DNA of 64,000 bases from Tachypleus tridentatus. Lineage: Eukaryota; Arthropoda; Merostomata; Xiphosura; Limulidae. The notes beneath the pieces were generated by a model, which had not been told where the DNA came from, did not search any database, and saw only the letters and a program-made list of their open reading frames with translations. A program made the translations under genes and the position numbers. This document shows positions 1-11,358 of this stretch, one piece after another (within the stretch, counting starts at the first letter, position 1; each line of letters opens with the position of its first letter). The stretch spans positions 165,457,310-165,521,309 of the forward strand of contig NC_134837.1 of NCBI RefSeq assembly GCF_004210375.1, read 5' to 3'.

Positions 1-1001
1 AAGTGACACAATTATATGTACTAGTATAAACTACCAGATCCTTTGAAAGGTTATTGGACCTGCTGCCTTTTCTGGAATTATCTGATAGTTCTGTAACAAT
101 GTACTCTTACTTGACATTCAATAATGCTCACCATCCCTGAGAAAAAGGGTTTTATTGAAATTTTAGTATAACAATGAGCTACCATTACAGCATTGCATCA
201 CGGAATATGTTTTATTCAAGTATTTTCCGTAGACACAGTTACTAATGTAGATGTCTTGCTTTTCTGCTGCAATACCCATGAGATTTTTAACAAATAAATT
301 TGTTATTGTATTACATTTGAATCTTAATGTTTTCTCGTTTGTAATTTTTATTAGTTAAAACTAAAACAATGTAAATTATAAAAATATCAACCAGCTATGA
401 TTGGAGATGATCGGAACGATAGCTTCCGAGATCGAATTTTTGGAAATATATATAGCAAATTCCATTATAATAAGATAGTAGTGTTTTTGCAAGTATAATA
501 TATCCTTACCACGCCGTCAATAGATCTACATTATGATAAAGGAATATATACGTTCGTAGTTCCGACACCATCTTCTGTTGTTTGTGGATCCTACTCGTTT
601 ATCATGCAGAACGACGGTATATTTGAGAACGCGCATAAGTACCCGTCCCCAGTGATGAGAAAGTACAAATTAATATATAGATTTAAACTATTTTATAGAC
701 TGTAAAAAACTTAATTGTGTTGCACTCTTGTTTTCATTTATAGCCAAAGTTGCGAACTAGTTATACTGCCCATATTTTAGTCATGCCACGAGCCATTCAG
801 TAATAACATACGGTAAATCTACATTTTAATTCTTTAAGTTACACCACATTTTGAAACGTGATAACGTGATTAATTCTTAATAATTTATTGTAAAATATCC
901 TGCTTCCGAAATAAAATGTGCTATCAATATTATTCATGTCTGTTCTACTGTCGTATTGAAAGTGAATATTGGGTTTTAACTAGGTGTCCATCTTTTCAAC
1001 G
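1..1001. other. AT-rich DNA without recognised gene
   Basis: I see no repeat family or gene that I can support. A short open stretch around 560-690 with one cysteine and a YPSP motif faintly resembles a CUB domain start but has no flanking support. Confidence 0.5.
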
Positions 1002-1254
1002 ACCCGGCATGTCCAAGTGGTTAAGGCACTCGACTCGTAATCTGAGGGTTCCGGGTTCGAATCCTTGTCACACCAAACCTTTCAGCCGTGGGGGTGTTGT
1101 ATTATTTCGGTCAATCCCACTATTCGTTGGTAAAAGAGTAGCCCAAGAGTTGGCGGTGGGTGGTGTTGACGAGCTGCCTTCTCTCTAGTCTTACATTGAA
1201 AAATTAGGGACGGCTAGCGCAGATAGTCCTCGTGTAGCTAAAAAACAAACAAAC
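1002..1254 (+). mobile_element. tRNA-Thr-like SINE (family A), copy 1
   Basis: The 5' head folds like a tRNA with loop CTCGTAA (anticodon CGT, Thr) and a B box GGGTTCGAATCC. The body ends with the family's tail (GCGCAGATAG...GTGTAGCT) and an AAAAACAAACAAAC terminus. Confidence 0.9.
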
Positions 1255-1397
1255 CATCTTTTCAAGCTTAAGACAGACGAATGTTCGAAGAGACACAACA
1301 GAAACATATATAAGATACCAAAGTTCAGCCAGCAAAAATAAATCACCTATCGGCCCGCGCAGACTCTCTATTATGAACTGAATTTGTACACATATAT

Positions 1398-1666
1398 GGG
1401 CAAGATTTTGTGGTTAAAGCGCTCGACTAGCAATCTCATGGCCGCAGATTCAAATCCCCTTTATCGAACACGCTCGCGTTTTCAGCCGTGGGGGCGTTAT
1501 AAAGTGAAGGTCAGTCCCACTATTCGTTGGTAGAAGAGTAGCCCAAGAGTTGGCAGTGGGTGGTAATGACTAGCTGCCCTCCCTCTAGTTTTACGCTGCT
1601 AAATTAGGGACTGCTAGCACAGATAGCCCTCGTGTAGCTTTGTGCGAAATTTAAAACAAACCAAAA
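1398..1666 (+). mobile_element. tRNA-Thr-like SINE (family A), copy 2, decayed head
   Basis: Head is diverged (GGTTAAAGCGCTCGACTAGC), body and tail are intact, ending in TTTAAAACAAACC. About 145 bp separate it from copy 1, same orientation. Confidence 0.85.
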
Positions 1667-2849
1667 CCCTGCCCTCGGTGGAAAATATTAGTCACTGTGT
1701 ATCTTTAAGTAATGTATGCTACATTACAATAGTATTTCCCACAAGACAGGGCATATGAGACCTTACAGAAATGACCCAGAATGAAAGAAGTAGAACGAAA
1801 GGAATTATAAATCTTTCTTGACCCATAACCTATTAGAACTACACAATATGGTTAGTAAAGCGTACGTCTGAAGATATTTATATAGTGTTTGTTCTAGTAA
1901 AAACCGAGAGTGTTGTTGAACCCACTCTCAAGTTACTCAATCAAGTAATGATTTAGATTTGTAGTTTTATAGGTAGACTAACACATGATAAACATAAAAA
2001 TTTGCTGAAACCGATTACACGATAATTATCGAAGTTACAGTTGTGCCTTCTATGCACTAAACTCTACAGATTTCTTTTTTTTTTTTCATTCATGTTGATC
2101 ATGTAGGAGTAGGATCTTTTCGACCCCACCCCTAGTTATTAAGATGACAATGTTTCAATCTCATAACATCTATTCTGTCCAAAATTGCAATAAAATGAAG
2201 GTTCGTATAGATCAAGAGCCGGGAAGACTTCTCAGCAAATTATGTAACAGATCCTCAAAAACTTCTATTTTGTGTTTTGTCTTGTGTCATTGAAAGGATT
2301 GTTTCCCTTTATGTATCGTTTTGTGAGCACATGCTACTTTCTTTATAAACGACTATCAGATTTTGAATGTTTGTGTATAACCATAAATAAAGCGTTTTTC
2401 TAGCTGTTCTTATCCATCAGTGGAGTTTAGACGAGTTTTAATTTATTACAGACGGTTTGGAACTGGAAAAGGTATTTGTATGTGACTCATATAATAACAA
2501 AACAACATTACAGACCATCATACTTTGAATACATGGAACATCTAATGATAACTACTTTAAATATTTTCACAACCAGGTCAGTGGAATGCCATAAAGCTGT
2601 TTTCGTTTTTACAAAACACATCTTTCATTTTATAAACGGACGGATTTGCTTTATAAAAGTTTATTGCATTTAGAATGTAGAAGAAAGCGTAGTTTAAGTA
2701 AAGTGAGCTCATATAAGAAATTAGAAAACAACCTCTTAGTCTATTGTGTTTAATGTTGCAAAACATACGTTCAGTGTTCTGCTATTCGCGCATCAACAAA
2801 GACACCTTCTATCTCTACGGGTATTACTGTACTTTTCCTGGCACAAAGC
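1667..2849. other. AT-rich DNA without recognised gene
   Basis: Only short open frames and no recognised repeat. A run of T at 2073-2086 is the only simple feature. Confidence 0.5.
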
Positions 2850-3010
2850 CATCACACATAAAACTGAGCACATGTGTGGCAGTCGGCGAACTTGTCACAA
2901 GAGCAACAATGCGTGCGACATACCACGTCCGTCCTCATGCGGTGTAAACCACGCAGTAACGGACGATGAAAGAAACGAAGTTATAGCAAGCATTCACAGT
3001 ACAGGTCCGA
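2850..3010 (+). CDS. Possible CAP/antigen-5-like exon (tentative)
   Basis: A locally GC-richer open stretch follows a pyrimidine-rich tract and a possible acceptor (GGCACAAAG). It reads with several cysteines (MCGSRRTCHKSNNACDIP) and then CGVNHAVTDDERNEVIASIH. Cysteines followed by a (T/S)D-E-R/K...I...H segment resemble the start of a CAP (CRISP/antigen 5/PR-1) domain, where the helix leads into the conserved HN. The asparagine is missing here and a weak donor (ACAG|GTCCGA) follows. No neighbouring exon is recognised. It could be chance. Confidence 0.25.
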
Positions 3011-3360
3011 CAAAAATTTGAAGAACTAAAGTCTGTTGTAAACGTCTGGGCTAACACTGCAGTCAGGCGCGCTGTGGTTTTCATGTCACCAACAATGAAC
3101 CTTTGCTTGACGGTAGGCGTGTAAAGGGAAAAAGATACCGATATTTCACTTGTGTCGTCTGTATATCAAATACAGTGACTCCTTATTATCCAATTCTTGA
3201 AGAAGTTATAATTTATAACTTAAATATTCTGATCCCGTAATTTTCAACGTTATTTTATGCTTACCTTGGACTGGCCTGCTTACAAATCTTTAATAAGTTA
3301 GAACTTTTCCTAAGTCAAATAAAACACGTCAGCTTGCACTTTTTTCCGGAGATGACTTTT

Positions 3361-3497
3361 GTTGTTGTTGTTGTTGTTTTAGAATTAAACAGAAAGCTAC
3401 ACAATGGGCTATCTGTGCTCTCACCACTACGGGTATCAAAACCCGAATTTTAGCGTTGTAAGTCCGCGGACACACCGTTGAGCCACTGGGGGAGGGG
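3361..3497 (-). mobile_element. tRNA-Val-like SINE (family B), copy 1
   Basis: On the minus strand it begins with a tRNA-like head (CAGTGGCTCAACGGTG..., loop CTTACAA, anticodon TAC, Val; box GGGTTTTGATACCC) and ends in the tail AGATAGCCCATTGTGTAGCT and a (CAA)n run, seen as GTT repeats at 3361-3378. Confidence 0.8.
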
Positions 3498-4138
3498 CGA
3501 AATGACTTTTAATGTATTAATAGGTTCCTTAATACACTAAGATATTACTTGATTTCTAAATGGATTGAATGAGAAGTAAATATGAGAAAATAATAAATAA
3601 CTATGTTTTTTAACATACTGAATATTAAAAGCGTGATACAAAACATATAAATGTACCAATATTGAAGAGAAAACACTATTTTGAAGAATTCTAATAATAT
3701 GAGATTAGATGGGGAACCAACCCCCTCATGATCTTCCATATGTCACCCTGTATTACTGTATCGTATTAGGTGTTTATTGATCTAAAAACGTATATAAAAC
3801 AGATACACAAACACATATTAACATTTATTTATATAGAAGGTGGGTTCCAACCATCAACCACTTCATGGTCTTCCTCATGTCCTTCTACATCACCATGTCA
3901 AGTATGGTGCTGACTGATTAAGGTATGTGGAAATATATAAAATATATGGCTGAAAGGTGCGAACAAACTTAACCTTATGTATTATATCACAGGTTGCGAA
4001 CCATAAATCCTCGGATCAACCATATTGACGCATTAACCATAGGCTACACCCGGCCCACTTATTAAACAAATAATGGTAAAACAAAAATATCTTCTTTAAA
4101 TAATGTAAGTATTTTTAAACTCTTCGGAAGTAGCCCCT
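3498..4138. other. AT-rich DNA without recognised gene
   Basis: No supported gene. Two segments share a loose resemblance (3700-3760 and 3838-3890, around AACCAACCCCCTCATGATCTTCC-like text), possibly an old duplication. Confidence 0.3.
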
Positions 4139-4253
4139 TCTTCCAGTGGATCAGTGTATCTCAGTGGCTCCTCCAGTGTAATAGAGCTAATAATTGGGTT
4201 TCGATGCTTATGATGAGCACAGCACAGATAGCTCATTATGGTTACCAAATAAA
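4139..4253 (+). mobile_element. tRNA-Val-like SINE (family B), copy 2, decayed
   Basis: Contains GGGTTTCGATGC and GAGCACAGCACAGATAGCTC followed by a diverged tail. Head is damaged. Confidence 0.6.
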
Positions 4254-4282
4254 TTTTGGAGATATTTACAATTTACTGTATT

Positions 4283-4541
4283 TTGTTAATTTTGAGCAAA
4301 CCTACACGAGAGCTATTTGCTCTAGCCATCTCCAATTTAGTAGTATAAGACTAAGGGAAGGCAACTAATCATCGCCATCCACCGCCAACTCTTGGGTTAC
4401 TTTTTTACCAACGAGTAGTGGGATTGACCATGAATCGTAACTCACCCATAGATGAAAGGGGGAATATTTGGTGTGAAGAAAATCCGAATAAGTGACCCTC
4501 AGATTACGCGTCGACGGTCCTAACCATCTTCTCATGCCGGG
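4283..4541 (-). mobile_element. tRNA-Thr-like SINE (family A), copy 3
   Basis: Tail at the low end (TTTTGAGCAAACCTACACGA), body with CCAACTCTTGGGTTAC, head ending at CTCATGCCGGG. Moderately diverged. Confidence 0.85.
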
Positions 4542-4619
4542 TATTTACAACTTAAATTGGACTGAAAAGAATAAACATTGTTAGATTTTTCCACAATTTG
4601 AATCTATGTGTACGTATTT

Positions 4620-4735
4620 GACCCTCGATGGTTCAATGGTAAACTTTAGGGTTTATATCTCTAGAATTCGGGGTTTGATATCAAAGGTGAACACTATTCA
4701 GATAGTTCATTGTATATCTTTATATTAATAATACA
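4620..4735 (+). mobile_element. tRNA-derived SINE (family B-like), copy 3, decayed
   Basis: ACCCTCGATGGTTCAATGGT head, GGGGTTTGATATC box and AGATAGTTCATTGT tail correspond to family B with many substitutions. Confidence 0.5.
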
Positions 4736-4750
4736 TAATAAACTTTATTA

Positions 4751-5017
4751 GTTAGTTAGTTTTGAATTTCGCTCAAAGCTACTCGAGGGCTATCTGCTCT
4801 AGCCGTCCGTAATTTAGCAGTGTAAGACTAGAGGGAAGGCAGCTAATCATCACCACCCAGCGCCAACTCTTGGGCTACTCTTTTGCCAACAAATAATGGA
4901 ACTGGCCGTAACATACTAATGCCCTCACGGCTGAGAGAACAAGCATGTTTGGTGACAAGTATTCGAACTTGCTACCCATAGTTTGGAAGTCGAACGCCCA
5001 AGCTAACACGTCATGAC
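4751..5017 (-). mobile_element. tRNA-Thr-like SINE (family A), copy 4
   Basis: Tail TTTGAATTTCGCTCAAAGCT at the low end, conserved body, head diverged near 4970-5017. Confidence 0.85.
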
Positions 5018-5089
5018 AATTCTATAAACCGTAACAATACGGAGTGTGCTTGTAGATTAATAAGTTTGTGGAAATTTGCGTGCGTGATT

Positions 5090-5190
5090 TTGGTTAAAAG
5101 ACAAAAGAGGGGTATATATGTCTGTTTTTCTGCTGTGTCCACTGAGGGGAATCGAACCCCTGGTTTTAGCGTTGTAAATGGGGATCAGGC
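5090..5190 (-). mobile_element. tRNA-Val-like SINE (family C), fragment
   Basis: GAGGGGAATCGAACCCCTGG and TTTTAGCGTTGTAAAT on the plus strand are the complement of a tRNA-Val-like head; the tail is truncated. Confidence 0.55.
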
Positions 5191-5649
5191 ACAAGAAGAA
5201 GGAAGAATTAGTCTTCTTAAATATATCAATAACGTCTGATTAATGTAGGCAGCCTAATTTAATATAAGTGTACAATAATGTTGTCAGAAAAAACACGGAG
5301 GTCCAAGAAGTCTTAATATAAAAGAGCAAAGTTTCTATAATCCGAGCGTTTTAGAAAGGTAAATCTGTCTTCTTTCAGGACAAATTAGAAATGGTGATGT
5401 AAGTTATGTTTAAAGAAAGTTTAATGATGTCATGATGGTCATTTGGACTTTCAATAAGTGTTTTTGAGCATTTTCAATCGACTGTTGTAAGCGTACCTCA
5501 TTTCCAGTGCAACACAGCTGTAACTAGAGCATTAGGTAAAAATATTTCACAGTTGCTTTGCTCCAGAAAAGTTTCTTTGTGGATAGTGCAGTGCATGAGT
5601 GCTTTTTTTTAGTACCTGTGTTACGTTAGTATCTGTTACTTCAATTAAA
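5191..5649. other. AT-rich DNA without recognised gene
   Basis: Nothing recognised; it precedes the LINE remnant and may include its lost 5' UTR. Confidence 0.4.
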
Positions 5650-5730
5650 AATAAGTAGGAAATTTTGTAAGTAGTGGGATTCTAGTTTTAATTTATTATA
5701 TCTGAGGGAAATATTTTTAAACAATAAAAT

Positions 5731-6152
5731 AGAGGAAAAAGTAAATTTAGGAAAGTTAAACAATAAACTGGCTAAGCCAGAAATAAGAAAATCGGAAGAG
5801 ACGATAAAGTGGAACTTGAATACAGTACACCGTCTGATCTTGAAACTAACACTGACACGAAGACAAAGATTTAACTGTAATTAAGAAAAACAAAATTAAA
5901 GGATCACCATTTAATGAAGAGAAAAAGTAAATTTAGGAAAGTTAAACAATAAACTGGCTAAGCCAGAAATAAGAAAATCGGAAGAGACGATAAAGTGGAA
6001 CTTGAATACAGTACACCGTCTGATCTTGAAACTAACACTGACACTTGAATACAGTACACCGTCTGATCTTGAAACTAACACTGACACGAAGACAAAGATT
6101 TAACTGTAATTAAGAAAAACAAAATTAAATGATCACCATTTAATGAAGAGAA
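5731..6152 (+). repeat. 187 bp tandem duplication with nested 45 bp duplication
   Basis: The segment starting GAAAAAGTAAATTTAGGAAA at 5734 recurs at 5921 (offset 187). Within the second copy a 45-base block starting ACTTGAATACAGTACACCGT is itself doubled (6000-6044, 6045-6089). Copies are nearly identical, so the duplication is younger than the decay of the LINE. Confidence 0.9.
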
Positions 6153-6465
6153 ACTTGAAGAAAGTAACGAGATAAGAATAGAACAAGGCATAACTCCAAA
6201 TCCCTCTCCAATAATATTAGAAAATGTTTCCAAAAAACTCGGTGGTGTTGAAGTGGTTAAGAAATGAAAAAAATGTTTTACAGATTTAAAGATTAAAATG
6301 AAATATTAATAAATGGTAATATTTTTGTCAAAATAAAAGATTAAGAAATTTATCCCAAATTGTTGGGAAAATGGCTAAATGACACTATTTTCAAAACCAG
6401 TATTACAGTAAATTGCCTTTCAGAATGTAGGGACTAAGATTATAGTAGTTAAAGGTGTAAATTAT

Positions 6466-6914
6466 GTGATACAGCCCGAACATATTATCGAGGAATTAAA
6501 AATTCAAGGCGTAGAAAGTAATAAAGTAGAAAGAATATTAAGCAGAAGAACAGGCGCGGTAACAAGACCAGTAGAAGATTTTTTAACAAACGAGAAAAAT
6601 TTAAGTAATTTATTGAAAATTGTTTACATATTAAGTACTTACGCTTTAAAATGGAAGAATATAAGGATTCTCTCTCTATAATATAACACTTGAGTCGCGA
6701 AAAATCTGGACACGAAACAAGTGACTACCTTAAAACCGATACATTTACACATATAAGGTGTTCGATGAACATGATAGCCATGAACTTAAAGAGTGTAAAA
6801 AAATTACATAATACTAAATGTGCAAATTGTGAAAAGGATCATCAGGCAAGTTCTAAGCTATGTAAAATATATAAATTGTGTAAAATACATAAAATACCCC
6901 TGGACTATTTATAA
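6466..6914 (+). pseudogene. LINE ORF1 fragment with zinc-knuckle motif
   Basis: Two open pieces, 6466-6681 and 6690-6914, separated by a short gap. The second carries a CANCEKDHQASSKLC motif, the CX2CX3-4HX4-5C knuckle of jockey/I ORF1 RNA-binding proteins. It is not intact. Confidence 0.65.
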
Positions 6915-7194
6915 CACAAACTTTTACTATGGCTACTAAAAAGGAATTCAAAAACAAGCTGTTACATAAAACCATATGTGACCTCAAATATAAGATTTTA
7001 ATGGATATAACATTGATTTTAGCTGATTAATTAACTAAAATTAAAGACCCTAAAACTACAATAAGTTATATTGTTAAATATTTATGTAAGACAATATTAA
7101 ACCATGTAGAATTAAATCTGGGTCCAAATTTTTTTATGAAAAGGTTGTTACAACATCAAATATAAATAATGAGGATTCGGCCAAAATTACTGAA

Positions 7195-7980
7195 GGGAAT
7201 GAACAAAAATACGTTTGGTATTGTATCTATAAATATTCAAGGTGGCTTATCTGGAAAATTGGAGGAGTTGTGTCGTTTTGTTAATGAAAATAGTATTCAT
7301 ATTGTATGTACTTCTTAAATTAGACTGACAAAGTAAAGGTTTTTAAACCTAATGGTTTCACAATTTATAGTTTGTTTGTTTGTTTTTGGAATTTCGCACA
7401 AAGCTACTCGAGGGCTATCTATGCTAGCCGTCCCTAATTTAGCAGTGTAAGACTAGAGGGAAGGTCATCACCACCCACCGCCAACTCTTGGGCTACTCTT
7501 TTACCAACGAATAGTGGGATTGACTGTAACATTATAACGCCCCCACGGCTGGGAGGGCGAGCATGTTTGGCGCGACGTGGGCGCGAACCCACGACCCTCG
7601 GATTACGAATCGCACGCCTTACACGCTTCGCCATGCCAGGCCCCACAATTTATAGAGAAGAACTATAGCAAATGTATATATATGTTTCTAAATAAACATC
7701 CTCATAACAATGTACTTCAGAAATGAATAGATTATAACACAAATATAATAACTGTGGGAGATGTGAATAGTAAAAATGTAGCTTGGGGCAGTTAAATGGT
7801 TAATATTAATGGGAATTATTTAATACATTATTAAATCATTTCGATTTAATTTTATTTGATGAAATATGTACTCACATAAGTAATATAACGTGTGAATAAG
7901 ATAGATTACATTATTACTATTAAGAAGTATTATAAACATTCTGAACAATTTTATAAGAGTGACGATAGCTGTCATTTACA
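7195..7980 (+). pseudogene. LINE endonuclease (APE-type) remnant
   Basis: Reads IVSINIQGGLSGKLEELCRF then INIVC-like text, as in the start of the EEP endonuclease domain. After the SINE at 7371-7643 it resumes with a VGD(V)N..-like block at about 7750 and HLLNHFDLILFDE near 7840. Multiple stops. Confidence 0.7.
7371..7643 (-). mobile_element. tRNA-Thr-like SINE (family A), copy 5, with target duplication
   Basis: Flanked by the perfect 12 bp duplication CACAATTTATAG (7359-7370 and 7644-7655). It interrupts the LINE endonuclease region, so the insertion is younger than the LINE. Confidence 0.95.
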
Positions 7981-8639
7981 AATAGAAATTTATATTAATG
8001 TACATAGAAAAGAAAATGATTTGAAAGGAAACGAAAAGAAAAGATGAAATATAATTTTTAAAATAAATTGGGATATATATTAAATTGCATTATAATAGAA
8101 AACTTAGATCACTATGTTCATGTTATAAATTATAGTTTCAATAATGCTATTGAAATAAATATCCCGAAATATACTCTCAAGAAACGCACTTGGACCTTTA
8201 CAAAAAAGTTAAATATGTCATTAAAGTTAAAAAGAAGATTAAGTAAACTATATATGGATAAAAGTAGTTATTTAAAAAAACTTTTACATAGAAACAAAAA
8301 ATAGTAAAATGGTTAATGAAAAATGATGACATAAATATTTTTTTGTTTTTTTTTGTAAAGATTTGGATAAGGAAAGGATACTGCAAGTTATTGAAAAAAA
8401 TAATAAATGAAGATAAAAATGAATGTGCATGTAACTAGCCGAATTTAAATTTCAATAATAAAATAGTCAAGTGTGATGAAATTAAAAAAAAACTTTTAAA
8501 GATTATGTATAATATAACCAAACACAATGAGTGTAATATTTCTAATCATATGATTATGTAAATAATAAAATAATGAATGATCAAAGATGAAAAGAAAGAT
8601 TTTATATTAATATTAAATATGTTTATGAAATAATGATTT

Positions 8640-9590
8640 TAATAATCCTTTGATTTTTAATTATAGAAATACCAGTATTGATGAGGTTATTTATACTTCG
8701 AAAACTGTATATAAAAATGCAGCTTCTAACGTTGATGGCATACATTATATTATGATTTTAAAATGTAATGAAATAATCATTAAATAATTTATTTAATCTG
8801 TCACTGATGTCAGGATACATTCCAATTAATGAATAATAATAAGTAATATAATCATAATTCCAAAGTCAAATATATTTGTTTGTTTGCTTGGAATTAAGCA
8901 CAAAGCTACACAATGGTCTATTTGTGCTTTGCTCACCACAAGTATTAAAACCCAGTTTCTAGTAGTGTGAGTCCGCTGAGTAGGATTAAAAATGATCCAC
9001 ATAATTATAGACTCATAAATCTGATTAGATATTTATTTAAAGTATTTGAGAGGATAATTAATAATACACTATTAAATTTTTATAAAATAATAAAATGTCA
9101 AGTAACTATCTGACATTCTAAGAAAACCAAAAACAATAGTTAACATCAGAACAATTGGTTAGGCTTACGGAATCTAAAGTGGATAGGTTTAATCGGCAAA
9201 ATCCAACTGGTAATATATTATTGAATGTGGAGAAAGCAGTTGATTAAATATGGTTTATTTTAGAAATCAATTTTTGATTTTAAATTTTCTTTCTTTTTTT
9301 ATGGTAAATTGACTAAATAATTCTGTTAAAAATAGATTAAATGGTATTGAAGTAAACAATATTGAATCTGACGTTCATACTCCTAGTGTGGGAGTACCTC
9401 AAGACATTGTGCTAAGCTCTTTACTTTTCTGTACGCACACAAATGATAATTCATGTCAAATAGTGATATCACACATTGGGAAACAAGTTTTTCAGATCCA
9501 TTTATTGTTAAAAGTTTACAGCTAGCTATAGTGGATTTGGAATTATGGTGCAGTTTATGGAGGGTATATTTTACTCGGGATAAAACACAG
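8640..9590 (+). pseudogene. LINE reverse transcriptase remnant
   Basis: Pieces in order: SNVDGIHY-like (8735), NYRLINL..FKVFERIIN (9002-9060), VGVPQDIVLSSLLF (9390), and a segment near 9453-9590 ending LELWCSLWRVYFTRDKTQF. These correspond to RT motifs of jockey/I elements. The YADD box is lost. Confidence 0.8.
8877..8980 (-). mobile_element. tRNA-Val-like SINE (family B), copy 4
   Basis: GTTTGCTTGGAATTAAGCAC tail, AAAGCTACACAATGGTCTAT, then head complement GTGTGAGTCCGCTGAG. It lies within the RT region of the LINE. Confidence 0.75.
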
Positions 9591-9593
9591 TTT

Positions 9594-9864
9594 GGGCCCG
9601 GCATGGCCATGTGTGTTAAGGCGTTCGACTCGTAATCCGAGGGTTGCGGGTTCGAATCCAGGTCGCACCAAACATGCTCGCCCTTTCAGCCGTGGGGGCG
9701 TTATAATGTGACGGTCAATCCCACTATTCGTTGGTAAAAGAGTAGCTCAACAGTTGGCGGTGGATGGTTATAACTAGCTGCCTTCCCTCAAGTCTTACAC
9801 TGCTAAATTAGGGACGGCTAGCGCAGATAGCCCTCGTGTAGCTTTGCGCAAAATTCAAAATAAC
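9594..9864 (+). mobile_element. tRNA-Thr-like SINE (family A), copy 6, with target duplication
   Basis: Nearly consensus copy beginning GGGCCCGGCATGGCC, flanked by the perfect 12 bp duplication AAAACACAGTTT (9582-9593 and 9865-9876). Inserted in the RT region of the LINE. Confidence 0.95.
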
Positions 9865-9876
9865 AAAACACAGTTT

Positions 9877-10400
9877 ATAATATTCCATCAAACAATGATA
9901 TTTATAAAAGTAACTTAAGAGGTATAATGAATGTTAAACTGGAAGTATATAATACAGCAATAAATAATGTATTGAAATGCTAAATATTTAGGGATCATTT
10001 ATAATAGAACATTAGATTGAGAAAGCCACATTGAATATTTAGTTTTAAAATGTTGACCTAGTTAAACACGCTTAAGAAAACAATTCATGAACAAAATGGT
10101 TGTACAAGTATCATAATTATTAAATTTAGTAAAGTCTATATAAGATCATTAATATATTATGCTAGAATGGTCTGGTATAATACAAATAATTAATTAGTTT
10201 TATAGGCTCTACAAAATAGTGTGTTGAGGTCCTCCATTGAATTTTTACATCAACAATTTTCCATGGCTATAATTAAAGAAAGACTTGAAAGTATCACTAA
10301 AAATATTATAAAAAAGAAAATATTTGTTAATCTAAAATTCAGTGAAAAAGAAATGTTAAATGTATAATTCTTCTTTTTGCTTATTAAACTTATAGATACG
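9877..10400 (+). pseudogene. LINE C-terminal region remnant
   Basis: KYLGIIYNRTLD near 9977 corresponds to the KYLGV.FD..L..H motif that follows RT in jockey elements. Conserved-looking pieces continue to about 10330 with many stops. Confidence 0.65.
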
Positions 10401-10417
10401 TTAATTGCATGATGTTA

Positions 10418-10689
10418 GTTTGTTTGGAATTTCGCGCAAAGCTGCACAAAAGCTATCTTCGTTAGCCGGCCCTAATTTAGCAAAGAAGACTAGAATAAAG
10501 CCAGATAGTCATCACCACCCACCGCCAACTCTTCGGCTACTCTTTTACCAATGAATAGGGGCATTGACCGTCACATTATACTCCCCCCCCCACGGCTGAA
10601 AGGTGTGACAAGATTGGTGTAACAGGGATTCGAAACCACGACCCTCGGATTACGAGTCGAGTGCCTTAACCACCTGGCCATGCAGGGCC
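10418..10689 (-). mobile_element. tRNA-Thr-like SINE (family A), copy 7
   Basis: Starts with tail TTTGGAATTTCGCGCAAAGC and ends with head complement ACCACCTGGCCATGCAGGGC. It abuts the 3' end of the LINE. No clear target duplication. Confidence 0.9.
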
Positions 10690-11244
10690 AGTGTTGATCT
10701 TAACAACTGTCATTACGTACGACTATAATAACAGTGTCTTAAGTGTTTGTGATTTAATCCTGTTTTCAACGACAAGTAAATATTAAAGATTATTTCTATG
10801 TCTCATGACGGAAACAATGATAAAGTTAGAGCAAAATAATTCTGAATCTTTACATTTATTTCTGATTTTATTGAATAAATTATGTTATGTATAGTTTAAT
10901 TCTGATCTCGTGTTTTTGTCTTCAGAGTTCACTGGTAATAACATGTTAAGTGATCAGTTAGTTTCAGGCTAACTTACGAAATATTTTCACACATAATTCA
11001 GCTTATGCAGTTTAAATAGCTGGTAAACTTCAATTTTGTTACTATATATACATATATTCATATCTAACAGTAAATGATAAGTTTTACGACTACTTTTACT
11101 GATATTGTGTAATTTCATTGAAAATTACGTTCTTTGTTTCAACTCTGCTTTAAGTAAAATACAACTGTTAACACTTCGACTTGTGTTTATTTTCACTAAA
11201 CGTAACATTTAACACGTCATCAAGTAACTTATTACTGAAACGTC

Positions 11245-11358
11245 CTCTTGTGATACAGCAGTATATCTGCGGACTTACAACTCTTAAAACGGGGTTTTGA
11301 TACCCGTGGTGAGCAGAGCACAGACAGCCCGTTGTGCAGCTATGTGCTTAACTACAAA
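11245..11358 (+). mobile_element. tRNA-Val-like SINE (family B), copy 5
   Basis: Head ACAGCAGTATATCTGCGGAC, loop CTTACAA, box GGGTTTTGATACCC, tail GACAGCCCGTTGTGCAGCTA, ending AACTACAAACAAA. Confidence 0.85.

Larger units (their letters stand above)
5650..10417 (+). mobile_element. Decayed jockey/I-like LINE
   Basis: A non-LTR retrotransposon remnant read on the plus strand with many stops and frameshifts. Order: duplicated ORF1 start (5731-6152), ORF1 with a zinc knuckle (6466-6914), endonuclease (7195-7980), reverse transcriptase (8640-9590) and C-terminal region (9880-10400). Three SINEs lie inside, two with perfect 12 bp target duplications. 5' and 3' limits are approximate. Confidence 0.85.

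Noticed and set aside
560..715. Open stretch with a possible CUB-domain start
   Set aside because: One cysteine and a YPSP motif are too little; no good splice sites or partner exons.
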